Origin: an uncultured Paenibacillaceae bacterium
Lineage (GTDB): Bacteria; Bacillota; Bacilli; Paenibacillales; K13
Direction: 5' to 3'
Assembly (NCBI GenBank): GCA_913056365.1
Contig: CAJXLT010000007.1
Coordinates: 1 to 64,000, forward strand
Length of the DNA stretch: 64,000 bases
This document shows, one piece after another, positions 8,523 through 18,157 of this stretch. Within the stretch, counting starts at the first letter, position 1. The number at the start of each line of letters is the position of its first letter. A program made the position numbers and the translations under genes. The notes beneath the pieces were generated by a model, which saw only the letters and a list, made by a program, of their open reading frames with translations, did not search any database and had not been told where the DNA came from.

Positions 8523-11500
8523 ATGATCAAAATGTTGCTGCAGCGTCCGCTTGCCGTCTTCTTGCTTGCAATTATGGTGCTAGTGTCTGGGGTCATATCT
8601 GCACTCTTGCTGCCGATTAAGCTTCAGCCTAATGTGAGTGCGCCATTCCTGCTTGTAAGTGCGAATGTAGAGCAGGATACCGACTTGGATACGATGGAGA
8701 AGGAAGTTACGCTGCCGCTTGAGACGATTGCTAACGGTCACAGCATAGTGAATGATATTCATGCTACAACGACAACGAAGAGCGTACAACTGCAAATTAT
8801 TATGAAGGATTCTGCAACAGAAGACGATATTGGCAAGCTGGAGGAAGAGCTCAATCAAGGGATGAACAGCGTGCCGCTCGACTTGTCAAGCAGCGATGTC
8901 CGTCAATTCTCCACAAGCGACAATGTCATTATGGTCATTGCGGTCACATCGGATGCACCTGATCAGGATAACGTGCGCAGTGAGCTGAAGGATCGCCTGA
9001 TTCCCGCACTACGTGAAGTGACTGGTGTCAGCAAGGTTGAGCATACGCTGGATAATTATGAGGAGAGCTACAAGTTTGACTTGAAGGCAGACAAGATCAA
9101 GAGCCTGCAGCATGCATCGCAGCTTGTCGATGAGCTGCGAAGCGGCTTCGCCTCCCCGCTACTCGGCACATTGGAATATGACGGTGATGAATTCCGCGTG
9201 CGCAGTGAAGCAGCGATCACGAGCGTGGATGAATTAGCGCAATATCGGTTCCAATCTGGTGAACGGCTGGCGGATATCGCGGACGTTGCGATCGATAGAC
9301 CTGCTGACCATACGTATACGATGATGAATGGTGAGCCGTATTATGAGATCAATATTTTTGCGACAGATACTGCTAGTGAAGTGAAGGTTTCCGAACGGGT
9401 TACCGCTGTGATGGACGAGAGGCTTGCTGATCAGCATACGCAATGGGAGTACTTGTACGCATGGGATGCTTCGGGCTTCATTGGCCTCGCGATTAGTGAG
9501 CTGGTCACCAATATTATGTTTGGCGCTGGATTGGCTGCGCTTATCCTATTGCTCGTATTCCGAAATCTGCGGACGATGCTTATTGTAGGGTTCAGCATGC
9601 CGATCTGTATCTGTGCCACCTTGATCGCTATGTCGATGGCCGGATACAGTCTGAACATTATTACACTGATGGGCATCGGTCTTGGGACCGGTATGATTGT
9701 CGATGCTTGTATTGTCGTTATCGAGAATATTTACCGTAAGCTGCAAGACGGCGGCAATCGCTTGGATGCAGTAGTGGAAGGGACGAAGGAAGTATTCGCG
9801 CCTGTACTGGCATCCATCCTGACGACGATTGCCGTGTTCCTGCCAATCTCCTTCATTGACGGAATGATCGGTGTGTTCATGAAGCAGTTGGCCTTGACGA
9901 TTACCGTGTCGCTTGCGGCATCACTAGTCGTTGCGCTTACGATTATTCCGATATTGTCGAATAAATTCATGAAGCTGTCCGAGAAAGCTGAGAAGAAGGA
10001 TAGCCGAATCTTAGCTGTCTATGAAAGATTGCTTCATTATGTATTGAGGCGCAGATGGCGCACACTGCTCAGCTTCGTGTTAGTGCTGGTCATAGCGCTA
10101 TATGCCTTGGTGGCGTTCGTGCCGAAAGGGTTCATACCGAATGTAACCGATCGCAGCTTGTTTATTAATGTAGAAGTCGATGAGCATATCGACTACGAGA
10201 CGAACCTGCTCATGATGAATACGACAGCCGAGGCGATGCTGCCTATAGATGGCGTTAAGGAAGTGCTGTACTGGGGAAGTGATCAGAACACGTCCAGCGG
10301 GACGTTCATCGTTCTATTCGAAGACCGTGACGATATGGAACAATCCGATGAAGACATGCAGGATGATATCCGAGAGACGATTGACCGGTTGATTCCTTAT
10401 TCGTTCTTAAGTATCGGAGCCGGTCAAGGAGATACGTCTGGCCAGATGTCGATTGCCTTGTCTGCTTCTTCCATGACGGATCTTGTCCGCAACGTGCCGG
10501 CCGTTCAGGATGAGATTGAGCTCATTCCGGGTGTTACGGGGACGGAAGCGGAGCTGACGGAAGGCAGCAAGGAATGGGTCATCGAATTCTCCAAGGAACA
10601 GCTGGCTTATCATGGCGTTACCCGCCAAGAGGTTGAGCAATATACTAGCTTGATGCTGAATGGCGTGCCGGATATCGATGTGACAATTGACGGCGAGGAT
10701 ACGACCGCATCGATACAATTCCCTGCAATTTATCGGCAAAGTTCAGACGGTTTGGTGCAGTTGCCGATTCGCAGTGACCTGAACTTGACGATTGAAGATG
10801 TGGCAAGTCTGGAGCAGACTGATGCCGAATCGAGACGTGTCCGCCGTGACGGTGAATACGAGTTGATCCTCAGTATTTACTTCGATGCGGAGCAGCGCAA
10901 TGCCGTGATCGGTCAGGTCAGCAGCTTCGTGAACAACTATCAAGGCGAACTGCGTCCTTCCTTGTCGGGAACGCAGCAACAGCAGCAGGAAGGCTTCGAG
11001 AATTTGCTCATCGCTGTTGCAGTCTCATTCGCAACAGTGTTCCTGATCTTGACGATTCAGTTCAACCGCATGCGGTTGCCGTTCTTGATTATGCTCTCGC
11101 TGCCATTCGCGATGATTGGCGTCGCTCTCGGCTTCCTGATCACCCAGCGGACGTTCGACTTGATTGCTATGATCGGTATCGTTATGCTCGTCGGTATTGT
11201 CGTCAACAATGCGATTGTGCTGATCGACTTCATTAATAAGCATCGCTCGGATTACCCAGATGTGATCTCAGCAATCGTGGAAGGCGCCAAGCTGCGGCTT
11301 CGCCCGATCTTCACGACGACGCTGACGACAGTCGGCGGCTTGCTCCCGATGTTCCTCGGGGGAAGCGAAGCGTCCGAATTCCAGACACCGCTCGCAACCG
11401 CCGTCATCTTCGGTCTCTTGTTCTCGACGTTCGTCAGCCTGGTACTCGTGCCGGTGCTGTACTACTTCTTCGAAGGACGTGCTGATCGGAAGCAAGCCAA

Positions 11501-11567
11501 GGCGGAACGGAAGCTGCAGAAACAACTGGAGAAGCAACAGAAGCAGTCTGCGGCGGAGTCTGTGTAA
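8523..11567 (+). CDS. RND family efflux permease (SwrC/AcrB type)
   Basis: 1,014 residues, near the usual length for AcrB/SwrC pumps. Topology is the RND pattern: helix 1 near the N-terminus (FLLAIMVLVSGVISALLLPI), a large extracytoplasmic domain, helices 2-6 with the proton-relay motif GMIVDACIVVIENIY, a second large loop, and a second helix bundle with GIVVNNAIVLIDFINK and RLRPIFTTTLTTVGGLLPM. It exports amphiphilic compounds using the proton gradient. The B. subtilis homologue SwrC exports surfactin, but the substrate here is unknown. It is translationally close to the adaptor. The C-terminal tail is Lys/Gln-rich and cytoplasmic. Confidence 0.92.
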   Translation: MIKMLLQRPLAVFLLAIMVLVSGVISALLLPIKLQPNVSAPFLLVSANVEQDTDLDTMEKEVTLPLETIANGHSIVNDIHATTTTKSVQLQIIMKDSATEDDIGKLEEELNQGMNSVPLDLSSSDVRQFSTSDNVIMVIAVTSDAPDQDNVRSELKDRLIPALREVTGVSKVEHTLDNYEESYKFDLKADKIKSLQHASQLVDELRSGFASPLLGTLEYDGDEFRVRSEAAITSVDELAQYRFQSGERLADIADVAIDRPADHTYTMMNGEPYYEINIFATDTASEVKVSERVTAVMDERLADQHTQWEYLYAWDASGFIGLAISELVTNIMFGAGLAALILLLVFRNLRTMLIVGFSMPICICATLIAMSMAGYSLNIITLMGIGLGTGMIVDACIVVIENIYRKLQDGGNRLDAVVEGTKEVFAPVLASILTTIAVFLPISFIDGMIGVFMKQLALTITVSLAASLVVALTIIPILSNKFMKLSEKAEKKDSRILAVYERLLHYVLRRRWRTLLSFVLVLVIALYALVAFVPKGFIPNVTDRSLFINVEVDEHIDYETNLLMMNTTAEAMLPIDGVKEVLYWGSDQNTSSGTFIVLFEDRDDMEQSDEDMQDDIRETIDRLIPYSFLSIGAGQGDTSGQMSIALSASSMTDLVRNVPAVQDEIELIPGVTGTEAELTEGSKEWVIEFSKEQLAYHGVTRQEVEQYTSLMLNGVPDIDVTIDGEDTTASIQFPAIYRQSSDGLVQLPIRSDLNLTIEDVASLEQTDAESRRVRRDGEYELILSIYFDAEQRNAVIGQVSSFVNNYQGELRPSLSGTQQQQQEGFENLLIAVAVSFATVFLILTIQFNRMRLPFLIMLSLPFAMIGVALGFLITQRTFDLIAMIGIVMLVGIVVNNAIVLIDFINKHRSDYPDVISAIVEGAKLRLRPIFTTTLTTVGGLLPMFLGGSEASEFQTPLATAVIFGLLFSTFVSLVLVPVLYYFFEGRADRKQAKAERKLQKQLEKQQKQSAAESV

Positions 11568-11682
11568 ACAGCCCGCAATCGTTCATGCTTTATAACCGAA
11601 CCGTGCCAGTAGAGATGTCGTACTGCTGTGTCACTGGTGGTGCCGGTGCAACTGGCAGCATTCAAACATCGTTCCATCATTC

Positions 11683-11724
11683 TCTCCCCGCTTGCAAGTG
11701 AATTGCAGGCGGGGAGTTTCATTA
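11683..11724 (+). terminator. intrinsic terminator of the RND operon
   Basis: CTCCCCGC and GCGGGGAG form an 8-bp GC-rich stem around a 17-base loop, followed by TTTCATT. It lies 116 bases after the pump stop codon and before the ABC importer promoter. Confidence 0.7.
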
Positions 11725-11782
11725 TCCCATGCGTAATTGCCATCTATAAATCAAGGTGCAAGTAGCGGATCGGGTCTATTCG

Positions 11783-11791
11783 TGGTACTAT
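11783..11791 (+). promoter_or_regulatory. extended -10 promoter of ABC importer operon
   Basis: TGGTACTAT fits an extended -10 (TGn plus TACTAT), about 44 bases before the chosen ATG of the binding protein. The same TGGTACTAT string occurs before the membrane coiled-coil gene near 61871. No good -35 is visible, as expected for extended -10 promoters. Confidence 0.4.
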
Positions 11792-11834
11792 TTAGATATT
11801 TCGTGTGTTATCAAGATCGGGAGTGAATACTTAC

Positions 11835-13433
11835 ATGCACGTATATAGACGAATGGGGCTATTGCTGGCGATATGTCTCTTCCTCGCTATTGCAGGCGGA
11901 TGCTCGAATGCGAGGGACAAGGGAGCAGACCAGCAGAGCAAGGATGAATTAGTACTGGCAATTGGCGGGGAGCCGGATGAAGGATTTGATCCGACAACAG
12001 GATGGGGGCGCTACGGCTCACCGCTCTTCCAGAGCACACTATTCAAGCGCGATCAAGAGCTGAAGCTGGTGTCGGATTTGGCAACTGGCTACGAGATTAG
12101 CGAGGACGGCTTGCGCTGGACGGTGACGCTGCGGGAAGATGTCGTATTCTCTGACGGCGCTCCCTTGACTGCGGATGATGTGCGGTATACGTTCGAGCAA
12201 ACGGCGCAGAGCGGTTCAACGATAGATCTAAGCAATCTGAATCGAGTAGAGGCGCAAGATTCCTATACGGTTGCATTTCATCTGGTGGAGCCGCAGTCCT
12301 CCTTCCTGCACATGCTGGCAGCGATAGGGATTGTGCCAGCGCACGCGCATGATGAGAACTATGCCCGGAACCCGATCGGCTCGGGGCCGTACAAGCTTGT
12401 GCAGTGGGACAGAGGCCAGCAGCTGATCGCTGAAGTGAATCCGAATTATTACGGCAAAGCTCCACAGTTCAAGAAGCTTGTCTTCCTATTCTTATCCGAA
12501 GACGCCGCGTTCGCAGCAGCCCAGGCAGGACAGGTACACATTGCGGCAATTCCGTCTGCATTCAGCAAGCAGCAGATCACGGGTATGCGGCTGGAGTCCT
12601 TGCGCAGTGTGGATAATCGTGGAATCATGTTCCCTTATGTACCGGCTGTCGGAGAGACAGAAGAAGGGTTTCCTATCGGCAACGATGTGACGGCGGATAC
12701 GGCGATACGCAAGGCAATTAATGTGGCGCTGGACCGGGAAGCGCTAGTGGACGGCATTCTGGAAGGTCATGGCACGCCAGCCTATACGCTGAATGACGGA
12801 TTGCCTTGGTTTCAGGAGCAAGCGGTCATTGAAGATGGACGCCCAGAGGAAGCGCGGCGCATGCTGTCTGAGGCAGGATGGACAGACGAGGATGAGAATG
12901 GTGTGTTGGAAAAAGGGGCGCTGGAAGCCCGCTTCCGCTTACTGTACCCAGCTGGCGATGTGACGCGGGAATCGTTGGCGCTCGCGGCAGCAGATATGAT
13001 CCGTCCGATCGGCATTGATATTGAGGTAGAAGGTATGAGCTGGGAGGATATCCGCAAGCAGATGCATGCGAACGCTGTGCTGCTTGGTTGGGGCAGCCAC
13101 GATCCGCAGGAAATGGCAGCGGTCTACGGCAGCGCCTACCGCGGCGTGGATTTTTTCAATCCGGGTTATTACAGCAATGCAGCGGTAGACGGATACATGC
13201 GCGATGCGCAGTATGCCACAAGTGAAGAAGAGGCCAACGACTATTGGAAGCTTGCCCAATGGGACGGAACAACAGGACTGAGTGCTAAGGGTGATGCTCC
13301 ATGGGCGTGGCTCGTGAATGTGAATCATCTGTATGTGGTAAGGGAGGAATTGGATATCGGCGAGCAGCCGATCCATCCGCATGGTCATGGTTGGCCGGTA
13401 ACCGCCAACATTGAGGAATGGCAATGGCGGTAA
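11835..13433 (+). CDS. ABC transporter substrate-binding lipoprotein, nickel/peptide (family 5)
   Basis: About 532 residues from the ATG at 11835, with GGGAG 11 bases upstream; an upstream GTG at 11805 lacks a site. Signal peptide with lipobox ending in Cys near residue 23 (IAGGC). The body is an SBP_bac_5 protein: ATGYEISEDGLRWTVTLRED, FSDGAPLTADDVRYTFE and NPIGSGPYKLVQWDRGQ. The C-terminus has the histidine-rich HPHGHGW segment followed by TANIEEW, a pattern I associate with NikA-like or metallophore-binding members. It captures the ligand outside the membrane for the permeases encoded next. Nickel or a metal chelate is likely but not proven; a peptide remains possible. Confidence 0.85.
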   Translation: MHVYRRMGLLLAICLFLAIAGGCSNARDKGADQQSKDELVLAIGGEPDEGFDPTTGWGRYGSPLFQSTLFKRDQELKLVSDLATGYEISEDGLRWTVTLREDVVFSDGAPLTADDVRYTFEQTAQSGSTIDLSNLNRVEAQDSYTVAFHLVEPQSSFLHMLAAIGIVPAHAHDENYARNPIGSGPYKLVQWDRGQQLIAEVNPNYYGKAPQFKKLVFLFLSEDAAFAAAQAGQVHIAAIPSAFSKQQITGMRLESLRSVDNRGIMFPYVPAVGETEEGFPIGNDVTADTAIRKAINVALDREALVDGILEGHGTPAYTLNDGLPWFQEQAVIEDGRPEEARRMLSEAGWTDEDENGVLEKGALEARFRLLYPAGDVTRESLALAAADMIRPIGIDIEVEGMSWEDIRKQMHANAVLLGWGSHDPQEMAAVYGSAYRGVDFFNPGYYSNAAVDGYMRDAQYATSEEEANDYWKLAQWDGTTGLSAKGDAPWAWLVNVNHLYVVREELDIGEQPIHPHGHGWPVTANIEEWQWR

Positions 13434-14416
13434 TCCGACAGCTTGTGCCATGGGCATTGGCCCAATGTGTGAAGCTGTTGCTGCTGCTGGCAGCTGTAAG
13501 CGTTGCATCCTTCGGACTGATGGAGCTGTCGCCGATTGATCCGGTGCAAGCTTATATCGGTGCGGATATGATGCGGGTCAGCGCAGAACAGCGCGAAGCG
13601 ATTGCGGCTTATTGGGGGCTTGATCAGCCGCCGATCGAACAGTTCGGACGATGGTTAACGTCGCTATTGCAAGGCGATATGGGCACATCGATGATTTATC
13701 GTACGCCAGTGACAGAAGTGTTGGCGGAGAAATTCACTGCTTCCATGTGGTTAATGGGAACAGCTTGGCTGCTCTCGGGATTGCTCGGATTCGGCGCAGG
13801 CGTGCTCGCAGCGATGAAGGAAGGAAGCTGGCTAGATCGCGTAATTCAATGGGTGTGCTATACGTTGGCATCGACGCCTTCCTTCTGGCTTGCGATCATG
13901 CTGCTGCTTGCCTTCTCCGTATGGCTCGGCTGGTTGCCAGTCGGTCTTGGCACTCCGGCAGGCGTGCTGCGCGAGGAGGTCAGTATAGCAGATAGACTCC
14001 ATCATATGATCTTGCCTGTACTCACGTTAAGTGTGGTCGGTATTTCCGCGATCGCACTCCATACGCGCGAGAAGCTGATCGAAGTCTTGCACAGTGACTA
14101 TGTGCTGTATGCGAGAGCACAGGGTGAGCGGGGCTTGCTTCTCGTCTGGCGGCACGGTCTGCGGAACATCGCACTGCCCGCAGTGAGCCTGCAATTCGCT
14201 TCCTTCAGCGAGCTGTTCGGCGGTGCTGTGCTCGCTGAGCAAGTGTTCGCTTATCCGGGGCTTGGACAAGCGACAGTAGAGGCCGGGTTGCGAGGCGATG
14301 TGCCGCTCTTGCTCGGGATCGTGCTGTTCAGCACGGTGTTCGTGTTCTGCGGGAATATGACCGCTGACATGCTATATCGGATCCTCGATCCGCGTACGCG
14401 GGAGGTGAAGGCATAG
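13424..14416 (+). CDS. ABC transporter permease, NikB/OppB type
   Basis: About 330 residues from the ATG at 13424, preceded by TGAGGA with 6-base spacing and overlapping the binding-protein gene by 10 bases; an ATG at 13418 is also in frame. One N-terminal helix, an extracytoplasmic segment, then five helices with the inner-membrane coupling motif in ALHTREKLIEVLHSDYVLYARAQGE and the C-terminal AEQVFAYPGLGQ typical of OppB/NikB. It forms half of the membrane channel with the next gene product. The overlap implies translational coupling. Confidence 0.88.
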   Translation: MAVIRQLVPWALAQCVKLLLLLAAVSVASFGLMELSPIDPVQAYIGADMMRVSAEQREAIAAYWGLDQPPIEQFGRWLTSLLQGDMGTSMIYRTPVTEVLAEKFTASMWLMGTAWLLSGLLGFGAGVLAAMKEGSWLDRVIQWVCYTLASTPSFWLAIMLLLAFSVWLGWLPVGLGTPAGVLREEVSIADRLHHMILPVLTLSVVGISAIALHTREKLIEVLHSDYVLYARAQGERGLLLVWRHGLRNIALPAVSLQFASFSELFGGAVLAEQVFAYPGLGQATVEAGLRGDVPLLLGIVLFSTVFVFCGNMTADMLYRILDPRTREVKA

Positions 14417-15276
14417 TGATACGGAAGGCGCACACCTTCTTGTCGTTCCGGTCAACGTCTTGGTCTGCTAGACGTCTGCAAGCATGGCTATCCGTTGCAA
14501 GTGTGGCGTTACTGCTGCTGCTGTTCGCCATCGGCGCACTATGGGCGGCTGGCCAGCCGATCGTGACAGCGCTCACGCTGCGGAATTTGCCTCCGTCCGC
14601 CGCATATTGGTTCGGAACCGATTGGCTTGGGCGCGATATGCTTATCCGAACACTTCAAGGCTTGCAACTTAGCTTGCAGGTTGGATTGGCGGCTGGCATC
14701 ATGAGCGCGGCAATTGCCACATTGCTCGGTGTGCTTGCAGCATCCGGCAAGTGGGCAGACCGAGTAGTCTCTTGGTTGATCGACTTGTTCTTAAGTATGC
14801 CTCACCTCGTTCTCTTGATCTTGATTTCATTCATACTTGGCGGCGGCGTACAAGGCGTGCTGTTCGGTGTGGCGCTTACCCACTGGCCGAGCTTGGCACG
14901 GGTTATCCGCGCTGAGACATTGCAGCTTCGCCAAGCAGAATTCATCCAAGTGTCCCGCCGCATGGGGAACAATTGGCTGTGGATAGGCTGGCATCACATG
15001 CTCCCGCACTTGCTGCCTCAGCTGCTTGTCGGCACACTGCTCATTATTCCACATGCAATTCTCCATGAAGCAGGTGTCACATTCCTCGGTATGGGCTTGT
15101 CTGCTCAGCAGCCGGCAATCGGCATTATTCTGGCCGAATCCATGCGTTACCTGTCGACCGGTATGTGGTGGCTCGCTTTATTCCCTGGACTTAGCCTGCT
15201 CATTATCGTTCGCTGCTTCGATCGGCTCGGCCATACGCTACAGCGCTGGACCGATCCGCATCGCGCTCGCAATTAG
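14416..15276 (+). CDS. ABC transporter permease, NikC/OppC type
   Basis: 286 residues starting at a GTG that overlaps the previous TAG by one base, with GGGAGGTGAAG as ribosome site. It carries the family marker FGTDWLGRDMLIRTLQGLQLSL after the first helix, the coupling EAA-like loop VIRAETLQLRQAEFIQVSRRMG, and EAGVTFLGMGLSAQQPAIG near the C-terminus. It pairs with the NikB/OppB-type permease. The first ~25 residues are basic and cytoplasmic. Confidence 0.88.
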   Translation: MIRKAHTFLSFRSTSWSARRLQAWLSVASVALLLLLFAIGALWAAGQPIVTALTLRNLPPSAAYWFGTDWLGRDMLIRTLQGLQLSLQVGLAAGIMSAAIATLLGVLAASGKWADRVVSWLIDLFLSMPHLVLLILISFILGGGVQGVLFGVALTHWPSLARVIRAETLQLRQAEFIQVSRRMGNNWLWIGWHHMLPHLLPQLLVGTLLIIPHAILHEAGVTFLGMGLSAQQPAIGIILAESMRYLSTGMWWLALFPGLSLLIIVRCFDRLGHTLQRWTDPHRARN

Positions 15277-15311
15277 ATTGGGAACACGAAGAGGAAGAGG
15301 GTGAGTAACGG

Positions 15312-16235
15312 ATGGCATTATTGGAAGTGAACGATCTGTCTATATCGTTCGAACAATCTGCGGGATGGCTGCGGCAGCGGTACATTCCTGTCCTGCATCA
15401 GCTTCAGCTTACAGTGGATGCTGGCGAGGTAGTAGCTGTGCTAGGCGCAAGCGGAGCAGGCAAGAGCTTGCTCGCACATGCCATACTCGGCATCCTTCCA
15501 AGTCATGCGCGGATAACTGGCGAGATGACTTACAGAGGCGAACGGCTGACGCCGCAACGGCAAGCAGCGCTGCGCGGCATGGACATTGCACTCGTCCCGC
15601 AATCGGTCGCCTATCTCGATCCGCTCATGCCAGTCGGCGAGCAGGTGCGGCATGCGGTGAAGCAGGGCAACAAGCGCGAGCGGCAGCGGGAGAGCTTCCG
15701 GCTGTATCGGCTCGGCGAGGAAGTAGAACGGCGCTATCCGTTCCAGCTGTCGGGCGGCATGGCCCGCCGCGTGCTCGTCGCTGCCGCAACCGCCAGCGGA
15801 GCGCGGCTGATCATCGCCGATGAGCCTACGCCGGGGCTCGATCCGGATGTCATGCGCGAGGCGCTCGGACGCTTCCGTGAGCTGGCAGACGTTGGCTGCG
15901 GCGTGCTGCTCATCTCGCACGACATCGCCTCCGCGCTAACCGTCGCAGATCGTATCGCCGTCATGTACGCCGGGACGGTCGTCGAAATTGCCCGCGCCGC
16001 AGACTTCGCCGGAGATGGCACTGCCCTCCGCCATCCGTACACGCGCGCGCTCTGGCAGGCGCTCCCGCAGAACGGCTTCGTTCCGCTGCCAGGAGAGCCG
16101 CCTCAGCTCGGTGAGCGCCCGCATGCGTGCGCCTTCGCCTCTCGCTGCTCCGCTGCGACCGATGCCTGCTTGCACGAACAGCCGCCCGTACGTGAGCTGC
16201 GGCGCGGCCTCGTGAGGTGCGTCCATGCTTCTTGA
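15312..16235 (+). CDS. ABC transporter ATP-binding protein, NikD/OppD type
   Basis: 307 residues. Walker A GASGAGKS at residues 45-52, signature LSGGMARRV, Walker B LIIADEPTP, and an oligopeptide-type C-terminal extension with a cysteine-containing stretch (CAFASRCSAATDACL) that matches the family's C-rich tail. It hydrolyses ATP to drive import. The signature is followed by ARR in place of the common QRV. Local GC rises clearly here (15.6-16.3 kb), with GC-ending codons. The stop overlaps the next gene by 11 bases. Confidence 0.88.
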   Translation: MALLEVNDLSISFEQSAGWLRQRYIPVLHQLQLTVDAGEVVAVLGASGAGKSLLAHAILGILPSHARITGEMTYRGERLTPQRQAALRGMDIALVPQSVAYLDPLMPVGEQVRHAVKQGNKRERQRESFRLYRLGEEVERRYPFQLSGGMARRVLVAAATASGARLIIADEPTPGLDPDVMREALGRFRELADVGCGVLLISHDIASALTVADRIAVMYAGTVVEIARAADFAGDGTALRHPYTRALWQALPQNGFVPLPGEPPQLGERPHACAFASRCSAATDACLHEQPPVRELRRGLVRCVHAS

Positions 16236-16830
16236 AGCGCGTGACGTCAGCTTTCGCTACGACCGGCGCGAGGATTGGCTGCTGCAGCGAGCTAACCTGC
16301 GCATAGAGGCAGGCGAGATCGTCGGCTTGACCGGGCCGAGCGGGATCGGCAAGTCAACGCTGGCCCGCCTGCTTGCCGGTTATAGGAAGCCGCAGCAGGG
16401 CGAGGTTCGGCTCGCGGGGAAGCCGCTGCCCTCATCCGGCTATCAGCCGGTTCAGCTCGTGCTTCAGCATCCGGAGAAGGCGGTCAACCCGCGCTGGCGC
16501 ATACGACGCATATTGCGTGAAGGCTGGCAAGTCGACGCTGAGCTGCGTCACATGCTCGGCATCGCTGAGCAGTGGCTCGACCGTTGGCCGAACGAGTTGT
16601 CCGGGGGCGAGCTGCAGCGGATCTGTGTTGCTAGAGCATTGGGACCTGGTACGCAATTTCTGCTTGCCGACGAGATGACCACAATGCTCGATGCCGTGAC
16701 ACAGGCGCAAATTTGGAACGCAGTATGTGAGATCGCTGAAGCGCGGCGAATGGGCATGCTTGTCATTAGCCATGATGCGCATTTGCTCGGACGGCTGTGC
16801 AACCGCATTGTGGATATTGACACGATCTAA
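16225..16830 (+). CDS. ABC transporter ATP-binding protein, NikE/OppF type (short)
   Basis: 201 residues with Walker A GPSGIGKS at 37-44, Q-loop region VQLVLQHPEKAVNPRW, signature LSGGELQRI, Walker B FLLADEMT and switch histidine in VISHDAHLL. It pairs with the preceding ATPase. It ends soon after the H-loop, without the usual 60-100 residue C-terminal extension, so it is a minimal nucleotide-binding domain. Its start lies inside the previous gene, indicating translational coupling. It is the last gene of the importer operon; no strong terminator was recognised downstream. Confidence 0.85.
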   Translation: MLLEARDVSFRYDRREDWLLQRANLRIEAGEIVGLTGPSGIGKSTLARLLAGYRKPQQGEVRLAGKPLPSSGYQPVQLVLQHPEKAVNPRWRIRRILREGWQVDAELRHMLGIAEQWLDRWPNELSGGELQRICVARALGPGTQFLLADEMTTMLDAVTQAQIWNAVCEIAEARRMGMLVISHDAHLLGRLCNRIVDIDTI

Positions 16831-16900
16831 GGAACTTGCATTAGCACCAGATAATAAAAGCACATGACAAACATCATACTGGGGCACTGACGTTTATGAC

Positions 16901-16929
16901 TTATACGTTTCGCCATGTTCTCCTATACT
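16901..16929 (+). promoter_or_regulatory. promoter region of des operon
   Basis: A -10-like TATACT (16924-16929) lies about 70 bases before the desaturase ATG. The -35 position is poor (TTATAC), as expected of an activator-dependent promoter. The upstream bases contain repeated ATGAC/CATGAC motifs (about 16863, 16888 and 16896) that could be part of a DesR operator. This is inference from position; I cannot confirm the operator consensus. Confidence 0.35.
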
Positions 16930-17002
16930 AAGAGTAGAAAGCCGCACAAGTCGGTTGAACCGACCTCTAATCAAGCGGCAACCTTAAGGAGGAACCTACT
17001 TC

Positions 17003-18100
17003 ATGGCCCAATCCCCAACGATGGAGCTGAAGCGATCGGTCGCGCCATACGAGCAAATCGACCTGAAAGCGAGTCTCAAGCAAATTGCGAATACGATACC
17101 GCCCCTGCTGCTGCTGTGGTTTGCAGCGTATCTTAGTCTGTCGGTGTCCTATTGGCTGACCTTGCCGATTGTCATCGCTGCCGCGGGCTTCATGGTGCGG
17201 ACCTTCATCTTATTTCACGACTGCTGTCACCAGTCATTCTTCAAGAATAAACTGGCTAACGATATATTAGGAACGATCACTGGCATCTTGACCCTCGTAC
17301 CTTATGAGCAATGGAAGCGAAGCCATGCGATCCATCATGCGACGAGCGGCAATCTTGACAAGCGCGGCGTCGGTGACGTCTGGCTAATGACCGTACAAGA
17401 GTATGCCGAAGCTTCCCTTTGGACGAAAATCCGCTACACGATCTACCGTCATCCGTTAGTGCTGTTCGGACTTGGTCCGATTGCGCTGTTCTTGCTCCAG
17501 CATCGCTTCAACCGCAAGGCTGCGCGCGGCAAGGAACGCTGGAATCTGTATTTGACGAACGTCGGAATAGTTGGACTGTACAGCCTGTTGATCTGGCTGA
17601 TTGGCTGGCAGGCGTTCCTGCTCATTCAAGGACCGATCTTCTTCTTGGCGAGCGCGATGGGCATTTGGCTGTTCTATGTGCAGCATCAATTCGAGGATTC
17701 TTACTTCGAGAAGGAAGAGGAATGGAGCTATGTGCAAGCGGCTGTAGAAGGAAGCTCCTATTATAAACTGCCTAAGGTGCTGCAGTGGATCAGCGGAAAT
17801 ATCGGCTTCCACCACGTACACCATCTGAGCCCACGTGTTCCGAATTACAATTTGGAGAAAGCGCACGAAGCAGCGCCGCCATTGAAGATGGCGACGACAG
17901 TTACATTCAGAACAAGCCTCAAGGCGCTTCGCTACCGGCTCTGGAATGAAGAGACGCATACATTCATGAGCTTCCGCGAGGCGAGAGCCTATATTGCACG
18001 GACGCAGACAGCGAAGCCGAAGGAGCATCCGCTTGCCGCTAAGGCCGAAGCTGCGAAGGCGAGAGTGGTGCCTGCGCGTCCCCGCTTGCAAGGGGACTAG
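17003..18100 (+). CDS. des: membrane fatty-acid (acyl-lipid) desaturase
   Basis: 365 residues. Three histidine boxes of membrane di-iron desaturases are present: HDCCH at residues 72-76, HAIHH at 108-112 and HHVHH near 270-274. Membrane helices lie between them. The B. subtilis counterpart Des introduces a delta-5 double bond into phospholipid acyl chains after cold shock. The next two genes are a DesK-like kinase and a DesR-like regulator, as in B. subtilis, which supports the same role. The C-terminal ~35 residues are Ala/Lys-rich and probably disordered. The ribosome site is AAGGAGGAACC. Confidence 0.92.
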   Translation: MAQSPTMELKRSVAPYEQIDLKASLKQIANTIPPLLLLWFAAYLSLSVSYWLTLPIVIAAAGFMVRTFILFHDCCHQSFFKNKLANDILGTITGILTLVPYEQWKRSHAIHHATSGNLDKRGVGDVWLMTVQEYAEASLWTKIRYTIYRHPLVLFGLGPIALFLLQHRFNRKAARGKERWNLYLTNVGIVGLYSLLIWLIGWQAFLLIQGPIFFLASAMGIWLFYVQHQFEDSYFEKEEEWSYVQAAVEGSSYYKLPKVLQWISGNIGFHHVHHLSPRVPNYNLEKAHEAAPPLKMATTVTFRTSLKALRYRLWNEETHTFMSFREARAYIARTQTAKPKEHPLAAKAEAAKARVVPARPRLQGD

Positions 18101-18112
18101 CAGCAATTGGCA

Positions 18113-18124
18113 CATATGATACAA
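18113..18124 (+). promoter_or_regulatory. possible extended -10 for desK-desR
   Basis: TGATACAAT (TGn plus TACAAT) lies about 35 bases upstream of the desK start, so the two regulatory genes may have their own constitutive promoter besides read-through from des. The -35 is weak. Confidence 0.4.
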
Positions 18125-18157
18125 TAGAGACAGCATGAGAAAGGAAGGGGATCCGAC

